A stretch of 7,360 nucleotides of DNA from JBBSVE01 sp038233815. GTDB lineage: Bacteria > Pseudomonadota > Alphaproteobacteria > Rhodobacterales > Rhodobacteraceae. The position numbers were made by a program, and so were the translations under genes. The number at the start of each line of letters is the position of its first letter. The first letter of the stretch is position 1. Positions 7,072 through 7,360 of the stretch are shown here, piece after piece. The stretch is taken from the NCBI GenBank assembly GCA_038233815.1, contig JBBSVE010000145.1, positions 1 to 7,360 of the forward strand, given 5' to 3'. The notes under the pieces are model-generated. The model was given only the letters and a program-made list of their open reading frames with translations. It was not told where the DNA came from and did not search any database.

Positions 7072-7087
7072 TCCGTCAGGCGCCGGG
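7059..7087 (+). promoter_or_regulatory. Strong hairpin in the ileS leader
   Basis: CCCGGC (7059-7064), one bulged G (7065) and GCCTGA (7066-7071) pair perfectly with TCAGGC (7076-7081) and GCCGGG (7082-7087), giving 12 bp around a TCCG loop that fits the stable UNCG tetraloop class. No run of T follows directly; a pyrimidine tract of C and T comes at 7099-7112. It could be a leader regulatory stem for ileS, or a termination or processing signal after nadK. The fold is clear, the role is not. Confidence 0.55.
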
Positions 7088-7130
7088 ACCCGTCCGCACC
7101 CCCCTTTCCCTTGCCCGAGGACCGCATCCG

Positions 7131-7360
7131 ATGTGCGCCGATACGCCCGACACCGCACCCCACGACTACCGCGCCACCGTCTTCCTGCCCGAGACCGACT
7201 TTCCCATGCGCGCGGGCCTTCCCGCGCGGGAGCCGGAATGGCTCGCCCACTGGGCGAAGATCGGCGTCTATGACAGGCTGCGGGAGAAGACGGGGCGCGC
7301 ACCCTTCACGCTCCACGACGGGCCGCCCTATGCCAACGGGCATCTCCACATCGGCCACGC
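7131..7360 (+). CDS. ileS: Isoleucyl-tRNA synthetase (N-terminal part, 3' end outside window)
   Basis: Seventy-six codons of a class I aminoacyl-tRNA synthetase are visible before the window ends. The N-terminus matches IleS: Asp-Tyr-Arg-Ala-Thr-Val-Phe-Leu-Pro-Glu-Thr-Asp-Phe-Pro-Met-Arg at 12-27, Glu-Pro-Glu-Trp-Leu at 34-38, then the ATP-site segment His-Asp-Gly-Pro-Pro-Tyr-Ala-Asn-Gly-His at 62-71 running into the HIGH signature (His73-Ile-Gly-His76) at the window edge. The enzyme charges tRNA-Ile with isoleucine in the cytosol, using ATP. ATG 7131 is supported by a GAGGA ribosome site at 7117-7121 with 9 nt spacing and by the usual distance to the first conserved motif. The leader upstream carries a probable promoter and a strong hairpin. 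Resistance-type or editing features cannot be judged, since those domains lie downstream. Confidence 0.95.
   Translation, partial: MCADTPDTAPHDYRATVFLPETDFPMRAGLPAREPEWLAHWAKIGVYDRLREKTGRAPFTLHDGPPYANGHLHIGH

Noticed and set aside
6021..7358. An open minus-strand frame continuing from glyA upstream to the window edge, giving a protein of 881 residues.
   Set aside because: It runs antisense through nadK and ileS, shows no family likeness upstream of residue 1 of GlyA, and GlyA has its own ATG with a well-placed GAGGAG. It is a shadow caused by high GC.

Overview
This window looks like a GC-rich alphaproteobacterial chromosome, most likely a Rhodobacterales (Rhodobacteraceae / Roseobacter-group) member. 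The support is the high GC content and strong GC bias at third codon positions, the alphaproteobacterial form of GlyA (a Leu-Asp-Ala-Gly-Gly-His-Leu-Thr-His motif) and a short 253-residue NAD kinase. These judgements come from recognising protein families by eye; no search was run.

Layout: (1) 1-3462, + strand: a three-gene operon for a membrane-bound molybdoenzyme. It comprises the C-terminal two thirds of the molybdopterin catalytic subunit, a four-cluster iron-sulfur subunit and a DmsC-type eight-helix quinone-reactive anchor. The best match is the cytoplasm-facing sulfite dehydrogenase SoeABC, which oxidises sulfite to sulfate and passes electrons to the quinone pool. (2) 3470-4237, - strand: a YbfF-like alpha/beta hydrolase that converges on the operon with only 7 bp between stop codons. 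(3) 4335-4706, + strand: a small basic protein with one C-terminal membrane helix and unknown function. (4) 4713-6020, - strand: glyA, serine hydroxymethyltransferase, converging on the small gene with a 6 bp gap. (5) 6210-6971, + strand: nadK, NAD kinase, divergent from glyA and starting at GTG. (6) 7131 to the window end, + strand: the first 76 codons of ileS, isoleucyl-tRNA synthetase, cut just after its HIGH motif.

The largest non-coding stretches are the 189 bp glyA-nadK divergent region, the 159 bp nadK-ileS gap and the 97 bp divergent region at 4238-4334. No gap exceeds 300 bp. There are no tRNA or rRNA genes, IS elements, CRISPR arrays or phage genes. The gene content is ordinary metabolism (sulfur oxidation, one-carbon metabolism, NADP supply, tRNA charging), and I do not see an obviously new multi-gene system. 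The points most worth checking are small. The ileS leader holds a near-perfect 12-bp hairpin overlapped by a short ORF with two Ile codons, which resembles attenuation. A seven-codon mini-ORF bridges soeB and soeC by stop/start overlaps. A run of G-tracts covers the glyA leader on its template strand. The small membrane protein has no known role.
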